Source: Calothrix sp. NIES-4101 (GTDB lineage: Bacteria; Cyanobacteriota; Cyanobacteriia; Cyanobacteriales; Nostocaceae). From it: a DNA stretch of 64,000 bases. Below the pieces are notes generated by a model that made no database searches, was not told the origin of the DNA, and worked only from the letters and a program-made list of their open reading frames with translations. Each line of letters starts with the position of its first letter. Within the stretch, counting starts at the first letter, position 1. Below, piece by piece: positions 11,062 to 19,672 of the stretch. Where the stretch lies: contig AP018280.1 in NCBI GenBank assembly GCA_004296455.1, positions 1,488,001-1,552,000 on the forward strand. The letters run 5' to 3'. The translations under genes and the position numbers were made by a program.

Positions 11062-12363
11062 ATGGAATTAAATGTGAAGGGTCATCATTATGATGCCAAA
11101 ATAATTCAGCAAGCACTCTTACTTTTAATTGAATGTGGTATCAGTTTTAGAGGAGTAGAAAAAGTATTTGAGTTGTTTAATAATTATGAAGAGCAGGCAA
11201 CTCCAAGTTTCAGTTGTGTGAGAAAGTGGTTGGCTCGGATTGGAATATATGAATTGACAAAAGAGAAAGAATATCGTGATGATTGGATATTTATTGTCGA
11301 TTTGACATTAGAATTAGGGAAACAAAAAGCGTTGGTAATTTTAGGCGTTTCACAGCAGCATATTGAAGAAAATGTGATGAAGCAGAAAAGAGGGTTGGCG
11401 CATGAAGACGTGAAAATTTTCGGATTAGAAATTATGGATTCTACGAAAGGAGAGATTATAGAATCAAAACTAGAAAAAATCAGTCAAAAAGTCGGCGTAC
11501 CAGTACAAATAGTAGCGGACAATGGTAGCGACCTAGCTCGTGGAATCAAGCTATACCAGCAAAATCACCCAGATATTATCTATACCCATGATGTGACTCA
11601 TGCAATGGCTTTACTTTTAAAATACCAGCTAGATTCGGATGAGAGATATCAGTCATTTATTCAAAAATGTAATATCAGCAGACAAAAATTACAACAAACA
11701 GATTTATCATTTTTATCTCCTCCAACACAACGTTCTCAATGTCGTTTTTTTAATGTAGAAAGGTTGACAAATTGGGGGATTAAATTACTAAATTCTTCTC
11801 CAGACACTTTAATTAAATTAATGCCAGATTCTGACCCTTCGCTGATTACTCAGAAAATAGTAGATAAATTGGGATGGTTAGTTGACTACGAATCAGACCT
11901 AATTCAATGGAACCAAATGGTGTCACTCACACGAGGTGTTGAAACTCAACTCAAACAATCAGGAATTAGTCATAAAACTCTCGATTTTTTTGAACAAAAT
12001 AAAGTTATATTTGATGATAATTCTCTCCAGAAACTTCAACAAAGTATTTTGGGTTATTTGTCTGTTCAATGCCGAAAAATTAAAAACCAATCTACTTTTT
12101 TAGCTACTTCTGATGTGATTGAGTCATTGTTTGGAAAATATAAGCAATTTTCCGCGCGCTGTCCATTTAAAGAAATGGGTCAGATGCTGCTAACCATCTG
12201 TTTATCTACTATGAATCTGACGACAGCTTTGATTAAAAACGCACTTGAAACAATTAGTTTTTCAGACGTTGAAGCATGGCTATCTGAAGTTTTTGGTCAA
12301 TCCACACTATCAAAACGAAAAACGTTGTTTTCAGGGGATTGTGACGACATTAAAAGTGCATGA
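11062..12363 (+). CDS. Transposase catalytic part (DDE type)
   Basis: This 433-residue frame (starting from ATG 11062; open further upstream to the frameshift site) is the catalytic part of the transposase. Candidate acidic triad residues are D80 (WIFIVDLTLE), D153 (IVADNGSDLARG) and E354 (TSDVIESLFGKYK), in the order and context of an RNase H-fold DDE enzyme. The first 60 residues look like a helix-turn-helix (ISFRGVEKVFELFN, CVRKWLARIG). The stop codon at 12361-12363 overlaps an ATG at 12360 that opens the kinase remnant (ATGA). The family is not identified by me. Confidence 0.85.
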   Translation: MELNVKGHHYDAKIIQQALLLLIECGISFRGVEKVFELFNNYEEQATPSFSCVRKWLARIGIYELTKEKEYRDDWIFIVDLTLELGKQKALVILGVSQQHIEENVMKQKRGLAHEDVKIFGLEIMDSTKGEIIESKLEKISQKVGVPVQIVADNGSDLARGIKLYQQNHPDIIYTHDVTHAMALLLKYQLDSDERYQSFIQKCNISRQKLQQTDLSFLSPPTQRSQCRFFNVERLTNWGIKLLNSSPDTLIKLMPDSDPSLITQKIVDKLGWLVDYESDLIQWNQMVSLTRGVETQLKQSGISHKTLDFFEQNKVIFDDNSLQKLQQSILGYLSVQCRKIKNQSTFLATSDVIESLFGKYKQFSARCPFKEMGQMLLTICLSTMNLTTALIKNALETISFSDVEAWLSEVFGQSTLSKRKTLFSGDCDDIKSA

Positions 12364-13853
12364 ACTTTTACCATGTCAAAAGGCACAGAGTCAACAGCCT
12401 AGGCGTACCCGTTGCGGTAAAGTTTCTCTCAATGTCCATCCAAAACCAAAAGATGCGTTTACAGGAACGCTTTGAACGTGAAGCTAAAACCTGTGCCTTA
12501 CTGGGACAAAAAAGTATTCAGATTGTCCGAGTTATGGATTATGGCGTAGATGAGCATAATATTCCTTACTATGTGATGGAATATTTGGCTGGCAAAAGCT
12601 TAAGCCATGTAATTCGTAAGCAAAGTATGTCCTTACCAAGATTTTTGAGCATGGCAAGGCAAATTTGTTTAGGTTTACAGTGCGCTCATGATGGTATTCC
12701 TGTTGATGGGACAATTTATCCTATTATTCATCGGGATATTAAGCCCAGTAATATGTTAGTGATTATCGATCCAACTTTTGGTGAGTTAGTCAAGATTCTC
12801 GATTTTGGTATTGCCAAATTACTCCAGTCAAATACGCATCAAACCAACTACTATTTAGGCACTTTAGCCTATTCTTCACCCGAACAGATGGAAGGTAAAG
12901 AACTCGATAATCGTTCGGATATTTATAGTTTGGGTGTGATGATGTTTGAAATGCTGACAGGGAAGTTACCTTTGGTAGCTCCGAACCACTCATTTGGTGC
13001 TTGGTATAAAGTACACCATTTTCAAGAACCGCGATCGCTGGCTGAAATCGACTCGGATATGAAGATTCCCCAAATCGTTGAAGATTTGATTATGGGTTGT
13101 CTAGCCAAAAAAGCCAGTGAGCGTCCCCAAAGCATTAGCGAAATTTTACAGATAATTGCCTTGGCAGAGTCTAGTACTGATTCTTACCAAAAAATTACCA
13201 ATACACCAATCGCGGAAAATTCATCCGAAGATAAACCCACCGTTTTAGCATTACAGCAAGAGAAAACTCCATCGAATCTTTCAATTACTTCAGCCGACGA
13301 TATTATTAAACGAGCTTTATGGCCTAAGAGTAAACCAATTGCTGATATTGTCTTTCCCCAACCAATCCGTATTCGCGATGAGTTTTCTCCAGCTTTGTGG
13401 ACGATGCTGCCGCAACTCGAAATTCAAAAACGCTCGGTTTGCACTCGCTATAACCAATTCCTATTTATTACTGCTCCCCATCCCATGCTGATGTGGATTA
13501 CTGTAATTTACAACCGTCGATTTGGCGCTAAGTGGTTGCCCTACTACCTCGACCTCAAAACCAGCTTTGGCCAAGAAATAACCAGATTACTTGGACAGAC
13601 TGGCTACTACCACTTGCTATTTTTCGCCCGCGAGCAACCAAGCCACCCATGTCATGTTCTCTCCTCGACCATTGCCTCTACTCAATGTCGTCGCTTACAG
13701 GAATGGGTAGAGATGAGTAATAACCTACCTTCCTCGGCTCAACCCCAAATCAGCAAAAACTATCTCAAGAACGAGTACGAAAAGATTAAGCCCCAAATTC
13801 TCGTAAAACTTGCTGCAATTAATACTGATTCTGCTTTTGACCTATCTGCATAA
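12360..13853 (+). CDS. Hybrid kinase fragment starting inside the insertion sequence
   Basis: The last 42 bases of the element supply an ATG and 14 codons (MNFYHVKRHRVNSL) that run in frame through the target duplication into the kinase (GVPVAVKFL). The resulting 497-residue frame keeps the ATP-binding lysine, HRD, DFG and the C-terminal region but lacks the glycine-rich loop. It starts within the transposase stop codon (ATGA), so translation by reinitiation is possible; no clear ribosome-binding site precedes it. Kinase activity is unlikely without the P-loop, but a stable C-terminal fragment could still be made. Confidence 0.4.
   Translation: MNFYHVKRHRVNSLGVPVAVKFLSMSIQNQKMRLQERFEREAKTCALLGQKSIQIVRVMDYGVDEHNIPYYVMEYLAGKSLSHVIRKQSMSLPRFLSMARQICLGLQCAHDGIPVDGTIYPIIHRDIKPSNMLVIIDPTFGELVKILDFGIAKLLQSNTHQTNYYLGTLAYSSPEQMEGKELDNRSDIYSLGVMMFEMLTGKLPLVAPNHSFGAWYKVHHFQEPRSLAEIDSDMKIPQIVEDLIMGCLAKKASERPQSISEILQIIALAESSTDSYQKITNTPIAENSSEDKPTVLALQQEKTPSNLSITSADDIIKRALWPKSKPIADIVFPQPIRIRDEFSPALWTMLPQLEIQKRSVCTRYNQFLFITAPHPMLMWITVIYNRRFGAKWLPYYLDLKTSFGQEITRLLGQTGYYHLLFFAREQPSHPCHVLSSTIASTQCRRLQEWVEMSNNLPSSAQPQISKNYLKNEYEKIKPQILVKLAAINTDSAFDLSA
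12402..12409. repeat. Right copy of the 8-bp target-site duplication
   Basis: GGCGTACC directly follows the right inverted repeat of the insertion sequence and matches the copy at 10715-10722 exactly. Confidence 0.95.
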
Positions 13854-14241
13854 ACATGTTCACATTTTTTGGTGCAATTTTGGGAACCGGATATTAAGTA
13901 ATGTTAAAAATGTTAGCAATGCGGTTGTAAAAAAGCTCTATAAGAAATATATATATAAGTGGTATTAAATTAATAATGTTTTTGACCGCTTTTTAGTCAA
14001 GATAGTTTAATTAGATTGAATTTTACTGTGTTGCGATCGCTTTGATTGCTAACTATGTGAAATAAAATTACACAGTTAAATATCGCACTCGGCCTGACTG
14101 CATAGGTAAACTGATAAAATGCTTTCGTTTTGTCTGACTATTGTAGTTGACGCCCCGGCATCCCCAGCTTGTTTCCCAGTCGGAACTAAGCAAGAGAAGG
14201 AGGTCGCCGACCATGCGCGACACTGGGTGCAAATAACAGGT
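13854..14241. other. Intergenic region with a GC-rich, structured block (candidate non-coding RNA)
   Basis: The first 250 bases are AT-rich and show no gene. From about 14150 to 14230 the composition becomes strongly GC-rich and contains inverted repeats: CCCAGT (about 14188) with ACTGGG (about 14221), GTCGG with CCGAC, and a small GGTCGCCGACC dyad. No reading frame of normal length covers it. It lies downstream of nblA on the minus strand and after the kinase remnant on the plus strand. I could not match it to SRP RNA, 6S RNA, tmRNA or the glutamine riboswitch, so function and strand are open. Confidence 0.35.
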
Positions 14242-14439
14242 TTATGCCAAAGTAGTATCGGAGTCTAAGCCCCACTGGTGCTTGAGAAGTTCTTTGTAAG
14301 TAGCCTCTCTCACAATCATTTGCTCGTAAAGCTTGACTAAAAAGTCTTTGGCTTGGTCGTGACTCATTCCTTCCACTTGGCTAGCAAAAGAATGAATGCT
14401 GAATTGCTGTTCTAATGTCAATTCGATGGGGTTACTCAT
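14242..14439 (-). CDS. nblA: Phycobilisome degradation protein NblA
   Basis: NblA is the small adaptor that binds phycobiliproteins and delivers them to Clp protease when nitrogen or other nutrients run out. The 65-residue protein contains the family core: PIELTLEQQFSIHSFASQ, MSHDQAKDFLVKLYEQMI and LLKHQWGL. I start at ATG 14439 because GGAG lies about 10 bases upstream and the known family begins with M-(S/N)-x-PIEL; a TTG five codons earlier is possible but would contain that ribosome-binding site. It stands alone with about 580 bp of free sequence upstream, which fits a strongly regulated promoter. Confidence 0.93.
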   Translation of the reverse strand: MSNPIELTLEQQFSIHSFASQVEGMSHDQAKDFLVKLYEQMIVREATYKELLKHQWGLDSDTTLA

Positions 14440-15023
14440 AGCACTTAGCTCCAAAAAAAGAGAAAGAGAAAATAGAAACCTAAACGAGAAAAACTAGAGA
14501 AGTATCAGGGGTATTTGCGAATTTCTATTGGAATTACCTTGATATCCGAAAACTACATAATACCTCTGTTATTAAGAAAGATAACAATAGTTTGACAAAA
14601 TGCCCACCTCTTTAGGTATGCTTTTTGCCGTTTTTAACTCTGTGACTTGGCTCGTTTGGTATAGACCTCAAGTCTAGTAAGGTTAATTCCGGGCAATTGG
14701 GACTTTTTTGGTTGAAATATTTATTAAAAATAATTTAGTCTTTAAAGACCGACTTTACCTCCTGTGGGCGGTGAGAGATGTATTGTGCATTACTTGATGT
14801 CGTAATTGCGTGTTCTCTTCGTCTTATCACATAAATCAGAATCTGTCAATGTGACTCAAGCTTCAAATTAACCTCCAAACAGTATGTTGATTTGGAGGTT
14901 AATGTATTTGTATCAATTTGTATTAATTAAAAATGCTCGGAATGAACAAAATTAACTAGGTTAATAGGTTTTTCACTGTCAGCAAATAAGTTATAAGCAA
15001 TAACCAATAACCAATAACCAAAC
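14440..15023. other. Long region upstream of nblA with dyads
   Basis: No gene is seen in this 584-bp stretch. It should hold the nblA promoter. A perfect dyad TGTTAT-N8-ATAACA lies at 14567-14586, about 128 bp before the nblA start, and could be a regulator site. It is not the NtcA consensus GTA-N8-TAC, which I did not find. A strong hairpin occurs at 14868-14902. The distal end (14998-15018) has three tandem copies of CAATAAC, a short heptamer repeat of the type common in filamentous cyanobacteria. Confidence 0.5.
14868..14902. terminator. Perfect 12-bp hairpin, possible terminator or small-RNA 3' end
   Basis: TTAACCTCCAAA at 14868-14879 pairs perfectly with TTTGGAGGTTAA at 14891-14902 across an 11-base loop. 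Only weak T-rich sequence follows (TGTATTTGTATC). No coding sequence ends just before it on either strand, so it could be the end of an unannotated transcript from the nblA upstream region. Confidence 0.4.
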
Positions 15024-15749
15024 TTAATTGTCGATCGCCACTAATACGACGGTGATATTATCGTGTCCACCATGTTCTTTGGCAGCTTCAATCAGTGCAA
15101 TCGAGGCTTTGTCAAGCATTGAAGTATCTTGCATATAGGCGGCGATTTTCTCGTCTACCAACTCTTCCGTTAAGCCATCGCTGCATAATAATAAGCGATC
15201 GCCCTGTTGGATATCGAGGGGTTGAATGTCAATATGCTGTAAATCTTCACGTCCTAAACAGCGAGAAAGAACATGCCGGAAGGGATGAATTCGAGCTTCA
15301 TCGGGTGAAATATCGCCAACTTTGAGGGCGCGTGCCACCCAAGTATGATCTTCGGTAATTTGATCGAGTTGGGAGTTGCGCCATCGGTATAATCGGGAAT
15401 CTCCAACATGGGCGCATAATGGAGAATTTTCGCGGAAAACCACTACCACAGCAGTAGTTCCCATATCTGAACGTTCAGGGTGGTTCTGCTGATCACGAAT
15501 AATTGCTTCATTGGCTTGCAAAAGTGCTTCCTCAAGTAGCTTCTGTGAAGGTATGGCAGAATTCCAATTCGCCCCTAAATAAGATTGAATTTCTTGAGTA
15601 GCAATACGACTAGCTTCTTCGCCTCCCGCATGACCACCCATACCATCAGCAACAATAAAAAATCTTCCCTCTGGATCAGTATAAAAGGCATCCTGATTAC
15701 TAAAACGAATCAAACCTGGGTCACTAGCACCGATAAAGTTTATTTTCAT
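15024..15749 (-). CDS. PP2C-family protein serine/threonine phosphatase
   Basis: This is a soluble, Mg/Mn-dependent protein phosphatase of the bacterial PP2C (PrpC/Stp) type, which reverses phosphorylation by Hanks-type kinases. The 241 residues are a bare catalytic domain: FSNQDAFY near residue 17, FIVADGMGGHAGGEEAS near 30, GTTAVV, AHVGDSRLYRW, LLCSDGLTEEL and DNITVVLVA, which together hold the metal-binding aspartates. It lies 26 bp downstream of the ABC1-type kinase gene on the same strand and probably shares its transcript. A broken Ser/Thr kinase gene is about 1.2 kb away. Confidence 0.93.
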   Translation of the reverse strand: MKINFIGASDPGLIRFSNQDAFYTDPEGRFFIVADGMGGHAGGEEASRIATQEIQSYLGANWNSAIPSQKLLEEALLQANEAIIRDQQNHPERSDMGTTAVVVVFRENSPLCAHVGDSRLYRWRNSQLDQITEDHTWVARALKVGDISPDEARIHPFRHVLSRCLGREDLQHIDIQPLDIQQGDRLLLCSDGLTEELVDEKIAAYMQDTSMLDKASIALIEAAKEHGGHDNITVVLVAIDN

Positions 15750-15775
15750 AAATGTCTATTTTCTACAAGTATTTT

Positions 15776-17497
15776 TTAATACATTCTGTCATAACGGTCG
15801 AGACGCAAAAGTGTTCTAATTAGTAGCCACGATACCAATGCAGCAACTATAGCTACAGGTATAGCCAACCATATATAATCTTTAACCAATAAAATCGAGG
15901 CAGAAAGGGTAAAAGTACCGATAATCACCGCATAAGTAGTGGTGAGTTGAATATTACTTTGCCTACGTAATAAACGCTCGGTTTCGATAGCACGCACACG
16001 CATCCTAATATCACCACGTTCGAGCTTGTCGAGAGTATCTTCGAGTCTGCGTGGTAGTCCTAGTGCGGTAGAACTAACTTGAACAGCTTGGCGACTGAGT
16101 TCGTTTAGCAAGCTATTGCCCTCAGAACTATTCATATTGCTCATAAGCTGCATTGCATAAGGTTTGGCAACTTCCATAAAGTTAAATTCGGGGTCTAACC
16201 CTTTACCGACACCTTCTAGCGTTGAAAAAGCACGCATGACAAAGGTGAAAGTAGCAGGAAATCTAAATGGCTGATTATAAGCGATTTCGTACAAGTCGTC
16301 ACTAATGGCCGCAACCGACTGATTTTCAAATGGCTTATCCATAAAGTTATCGAGCATGTACTGAACGGAGCGACGTACAGGCCCCATATCCTCAGTCGGA
16401 GATATTGCACCTAAATTAATTAATGACTCAACTACGCGATCGCCATCTTTGGAAGCAATACCAAACAAGGTTTCCATTAAACCTTCACGGACATTCGACT
16501 TAATCCGCCCCATCATGCCAAAATCATAAAAAATTAATGCACCATTAGGACTCACGGCAATATTACCGGGGTGAGGATCAGCATGAAAAAAACCATTGTC
16601 TAACAGTTGAAGTAGGTAAGCTTGAGCACCTTGACGTGCTAGTACTTTTCGATCTAAACCAGCTGCTTCCAGGGCTTCATACTGGCTAATTTTAATACCT
16701 GGAAGATATTCTAAAGTCAGTACTCGTGAAGACGCATAACGCCAGTAAACACGAGGTACTTTTACCCAATCATAGCCACGGAAATTACGTCGGAAAGCGT
16801 CAGCATTGCGTCCTTCACTCAAATAATCAATTTCTTCCCAGAGAATCTTACAGCATTCTTCATAGATGCCAATCCAGTCACGTCCTTTGCCCCATTTTGG
16901 ATGCCTTTGGAAATAATGAGCGATACCTTTGAGAATTTGTAAATCGATTTCAAATAGCTTTTTCAAGCCGGGACGCTGTACTTTAATGACAACAGCTTCT
17001 CCAGAATGCAACGCAGCTTTGTGAACTTGCCCTAAGCTAGCAGCAGCCAAGGGTACGGGTTCAAAACTTTGGAATAAATCGGGAATTTTTTTACCTAATT
17101 CCTTCTCAACCGTTGTCTCGACTTGTACGTAACTAAAAGCAGGAACTCTGTCTTGTAATTTTGACAATTCCTCAACATACTCAATCGGGAAAATATCAGC
17201 ACGAGTCGAAAACAACTGACCAACCTTAATAAAAGTCGGTCCTAAGTCGAGTAGCGTGTTGCGAATCCAGATAGCAAGAGTTTTCCGACGTGCTGTTTGC
17301 TTGATGTCTGTGATTCCTCCTGGATAACTCCAGGATTTGTTATACAGCCAAAGCCGGTACATCAACGTCAACACAAACGACCAAATATCAATAAAACGCC
17401 GCTTACTAGAATAGTTATCACGGTTCCAACGGTATGCCTTATCTGAATAACCTTTTTCCATATGTTTTGCGTACCGTTGATTTTTTAATTGAGTCAC
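15776..17497 (-). CDS. ABC1/AarF (UbiB)-family atypical protein kinase
   Basis: ABC1-family proteins are membrane-associated atypical kinases or ATPases linked to quinone and prenyl-lipid metabolism in bacteria and plastids. The 573-residue protein has the signature KxGQ segment (FIKVGQLFSTRADIFP), the Ala-rich loop AAASLGQVHKA, the lysine VVIKVQRPG and the catalytic stretch NGFFHADPHPGN followed by IFYDFGMMG. Two C-terminal hydrophobic helices (about 505-555) suggest membrane anchoring. The start used is GTG 17497; ATG 17461, 12 codons later, is an equally plausible start. It precedes the PP2C gene in what looks like a two-gene operon. Confidence 0.93.
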   Translation of the reverse strand: MTQLKNQRYAKHMEKGYSDKAYRWNRDNYSSKRRFIDIWSFVLTLMYRLWLYNKSWSYPGGITDIKQTARRKTLAIWIRNTLLDLGPTFIKVGQLFSTRADIFPIEYVEELSKLQDRVPAFSYVQVETTVEKELGKKIPDLFQSFEPVPLAAASLGQVHKAALHSGEAVVIKVQRPGLKKLFEIDLQILKGIAHYFQRHPKWGKGRDWIGIYEECCKILWEEIDYLSEGRNADAFRRNFRGYDWVKVPRVYWRYASSRVLTLEYLPGIKISQYEALEAAGLDRKVLARQGAQAYLLQLLDNGFFHADPHPGNIAVSPNGALIFYDFGMMGRIKSNVREGLMETLFGIASKDGDRVVESLINLGAISPTEDMGPVRRSVQYMLDNFMDKPFENQSVAAISDDLYEIAYNQPFRFPATFTFVMRAFSTLEGVGKGLDPEFNFMEVAKPYAMQLMSNMNSSEGNSLLNELSRQAVQVSSTALGLPRRLEDTLDKLERGDIRMRVRAIETERLLRRQSNIQLTTTYAVIIGTFTLSASILLVKDYIWLAIPVAIVAALVSWLLIRTLLRLDRYDRMY

Positions 17498-17605
17498 CGG
17501 AAAAAAAAGTCACTTTAAATTAATTGTTATTTGTTATTGGTTAATGGCTGTTTGTCATACGACTCTAGCAAATTACCAATGCCCAATACCTAAATCTCTA
17601 TTGTA

Positions 17606-17929
17606 TTAACTTGCACTGGTGCGATAACGCTGCATTTCTGCCCGTAATGTGGCTATTTCCGCACGCAAATCATCAATTGTGGCTTGCGTATCCACCGATC
17701 CTGAACCGGTTCCCACATCAGACATGCCAACACCTGCACCTGCTGCTTCAGAGGCTTGGTTTGCACGTTCAATCACTTCATCTGTGAACTGACGCATCTG
17801 CTCGCGAGCCTCAGCATCAAATTTGCCGAGTTCACTCAATGCATCTGTAACAGCGTGCTCTAGACGCTCGCTCAAAACTTCTGCAACAGCTCTACCAACG
17901 AAAAATGCTTGTACGAAAGGGCTAGTCAT
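17606..17929 (-). CDS. Small conserved cyanobacterial coiled-coil protein
   Basis: The 107-residue protein is a type conserved in cyanobacteria (I believe the DUF6825 group) with no established function known to me. It opens with TSPFVQAFFVGRAVAEVL, continues with an amphipathic helix ending in FDAEAREQMRQFTDEVIERA, has a flexible Gly/Ser linker at about 62-80, and finishes with a short coiled coil (IDDLRAEIATLRAEMQRYR). The layout recalls phasin-like proteins. It is upstream of the ABC1 kinase on the same strand, with a 108-bp gap. Confidence 0.75.
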   Translation of the reverse strand: MTSPFVQAFFVGRAVAEVLSERLEHAVTDALSELGKFDAEAREQMRQFTDEVIERANQASEAAGAGVGMSDVGTGSGSVDTQATIDDLRAEIATLRAEMQRYRTSAS

Positions 17930-18159
17930 AATTATTTACAATACTTGTCCGCTAGAAAATTATAACTTGCCCTTCTACTTTGGTGAGTCTATCAATCTAT
18001 TTGTCTTTTGCGAAAATGATTGAGAAAAATCACATTGAAAAACTTTAATTCATAGCCGGTTATACACTTTACCTCACATCCTAATTCTTCTTACCTTCTT
18101 CGTCGCCTCTTTCATGGTAGCCTAGTATGATGCTGGAATGATTGGCGGTGTTTTGACGA

Positions 18160-19188
18160 ATGGATTATCGCGAGGCTGGGGTTGATGTTGAAGCTGGTCG
18201 GGCTTTTGTAAACGATATTCGTAGTTTAGTTCATAGTACTTTTCGACCGGAAGTTCTGGGCGGCTTAGGTGGTTTTGGTGGTTGTTTTCAGTTACCAAGT
18301 GGTTACAAAGAACCTGTTTTAGTATCGGGAACTGATGGTGTTGGCACAAAACTAAAAATTGCTCATTCTCTTCAACGTCATGACACTGTGGGCATTGATC
18401 TAGTGGCAATGTGCGTTAACGATGTACTGACATCCGGTGCAGAACCATTGTTTTTTTTGGATTATGTGGCGACAGGAAAGCTAGAAAGAGAACAGTTAAC
18501 CCAGGTAGTCGCGGGTATTGCCCTTGGGTGTAAGCAGGCTGGTTGCGCTTTATTGGGTGGTGAAACTGCGGAAATGCCAGGATTTTACCAAATGGGTGAA
18601 TATGACTTGGCAGGTTTTTGCGTGGGGATTGTGGAGAAAAGTCAGATGCTTGATACTTCCCAGGTACAAATTGGAGATATTGCGATCGCACTTCCTAGTA
18701 CAGGCGTTCACAGTAATGGTTACAGTTTGGTACGCAAAATTATTGATGATCATGGCTTCGCTTGGGAAGATACGCCACATCTCCTTGATGGTAAAACTCT
18801 CGCCCAAACTTTCCTCACCCCGACAAAAATCTACGTAAAACCCATACTCGCAGCCCAAAAATCTGGCTTGGATATTCACGGAATGGCACATATTACTGGT
18901 GGGGGTTTACCTGAAAACCTACCGCGATGTTTGGGTATAGGTCAAGCAATTCAAATTGAACCCCAAAACTTGCCAATTCCTTCCCTCTTCCAATGGTTGG
19001 CAGAAACTGGAGGAGTCAGCCCCGCAGCTATGTACAATACTTTTAATATGGGGATTGGATTTGTAATTTTAGTTCCACCCACACAAGTATCTCAGGCAAT
19101 TAGTTTTTTAGAATCGCACAATATTATGGCATTTGCGATCGGTGAAGTCATTTCTGGTTCGGGGGAATTAATTGGATTACCAACTTAA
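18160..19188 (+). CDS. purM: Phosphoribosylformylglycinamidine cyclo-ligase PurM
   Basis: PurM (AIR synthetase) closes the imidazole ring in purine synthesis, using ATP to turn FGAM into AIR. The 342 residues show [13 protein letters not shown], the ATP-binding [61 protein letters not shown] and [10 protein letters not shown], all typical. Length is normal for the single-domain bacterial enzyme. The ATG at 18160 is supported by the conserved first residues. It stands alone with divergent neighbours. Confidence 0.97.
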   Translation: MDYREAGVDVEAGRAFVNDIRSLVHSTFRPEVLGGLGGFGGCFQLPSGYKEPVLVSGTDGVGTKLKIAHSLQRHDTVGIDLVAMCVNDVLTSGAEPLFFLDYVATGKLEREQLTQVVAGIALGCKQAGCALLGGETAEMPGFYQMGEYDLAGFCVGIVEKSQMLDTSQVQIGDIAIALPSTGVHSNGYSLVRKIIDDHGFAWEDTPHLLDGKTLAQTFLTPTKIYVKPILAAQKSGLDIHGMAHITGGGLPENLPRCLGIGQAIQIEPQNLPIPSLFQWLAETGGVSPAAMYNTFNMGIGFVILVPPTQVSQAISFLESHNIMAFAIGEVISGSGELIGLPT

Positions 19189-19672
19189 AAATTGCTACAT
19201 TTTATACAGCTTATAATTGAAGCATAACCCTCTGTGGAAATTTGATTTCTTTTTTTGCCCTAACTAAATATTAGATTCAAGAATTGATTAGGGATCAAAA
19301 TATTTTCTCGTGAGTCTAAAAAGATTGAATATACAGTATATACACGAATGTAAGTCAGATTTACGTTACATCGGTCAGTGCAGTGGACGTAAGTCTCAGA
19401 TTACAGGATTCGCTAATAAGTTATCAAAGCTTGACTTACTTACGGATTTAACGAACTAGCTAAAGTTATAATTTCTACTTTATTTGATATCTCCAATCGA
19501 AAATACTCATGACTGGTTTGCTTTTAATTTGCTAACGTAGTCTTAACATATCGAAAACTTTCGCTAAAGATGACCAAAAAATAACTGGCAACACTCATTA
19601 ACGGTGCTGTCAGTAACTCTATTACATCAAGCGGCTATCAATTATTAAAAATTGAATCAAAGACAAGAGGCT
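19189..19672. other. Intergenic region with a palindrome and imperfect direct repeats
   Basis: No gene is seen between purM and the PHP-domain gene. A perfect dyad ATATAC-A-GTATAT lies at 19329-19341. Just after it are two imperfect direct copies of GTAAGTC-AGATT (about 19350 and 19391) and a further ACTTACTTACGG. They could be regulator sites for the downstream gene, but nothing identifies a regulator. Confidence 0.3.

Larger units (their letters stand above)
10723..12401 (+). mobile_element. Complete 1,679-bp insertion sequence inside the kinase gene
   Basis: The element is bounded by perfect 13-bp inverted repeats, TAGGCTGTTGACT at 10723-10735 and its reverse complement at 12389-12401. 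Similarity continues imperfectly inward (TG, T, then TTTT). It is flanked by the direct repeat GGCGTACC (10715-10722 and 12402-12409), an 8-bp target duplication. It carries two transposase frames that together fill almost the whole element. Perfect ends, a perfect target duplication and open transposase frames point to a recent insertion. I do not recognise the IS family; 8-bp duplications occur in several, including ISL3, IS256 and IS66. Confidence 0.93.
10604..13853 (+). pseudogene. Serine/threonine protein kinase gene split by an insertion sequence
   Basis: Before insertion this encoded a Hanks-type Ser/Thr kinase. Joining 10604-10722 to 12410-13853 (removing the element and one copy of the duplicated target) gives 1,563 bases in one frame, a 520-residue protein. 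The first piece holds the glycine-rich loop GTGAMGRVYRA. The second holds the ATP lysine (VAVKF), HRDIKPSN, LDFGIAKL, GTLAYSSPEQMEG and NRSDIYSLGVMMFEMLTG, then a C-terminal region of about 150 residues rich in aromatic residues. In the genome as it stands, the 5' piece runs into the element and stops at 10769-10771 after 55 codons, so the P-loop and the catalytic core are now on separate frames. Confidence 0.92.

Noticed and set aside
14145-14232. SRP RNA, tmRNA or glutamine riboswitch
   Set aside because: The diagnostic cores (GGAAGGAAGCAG of SRP RNA, the tag region of tmRNA, the GGAAGUAGG core of the riboswitch) are absent on both strands.
14440-14650. NtcA box upstream of nblA
   Set aside because: No GTA-N8-TAC was found; the TGTTAT-N8-ATAACA dyad does not match that consensus.
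14998-15020. Tandem CAATAAC repeats as a CRISPR fragment
   Set aside because: Units are 7 bp with no spacers; this is a short tandem heptamer repeat.
18416-18891. Long antisense and shifted frames inside purM
   Set aside because: They overlap a fully conserved purM frame and are shadows of its codon structure.
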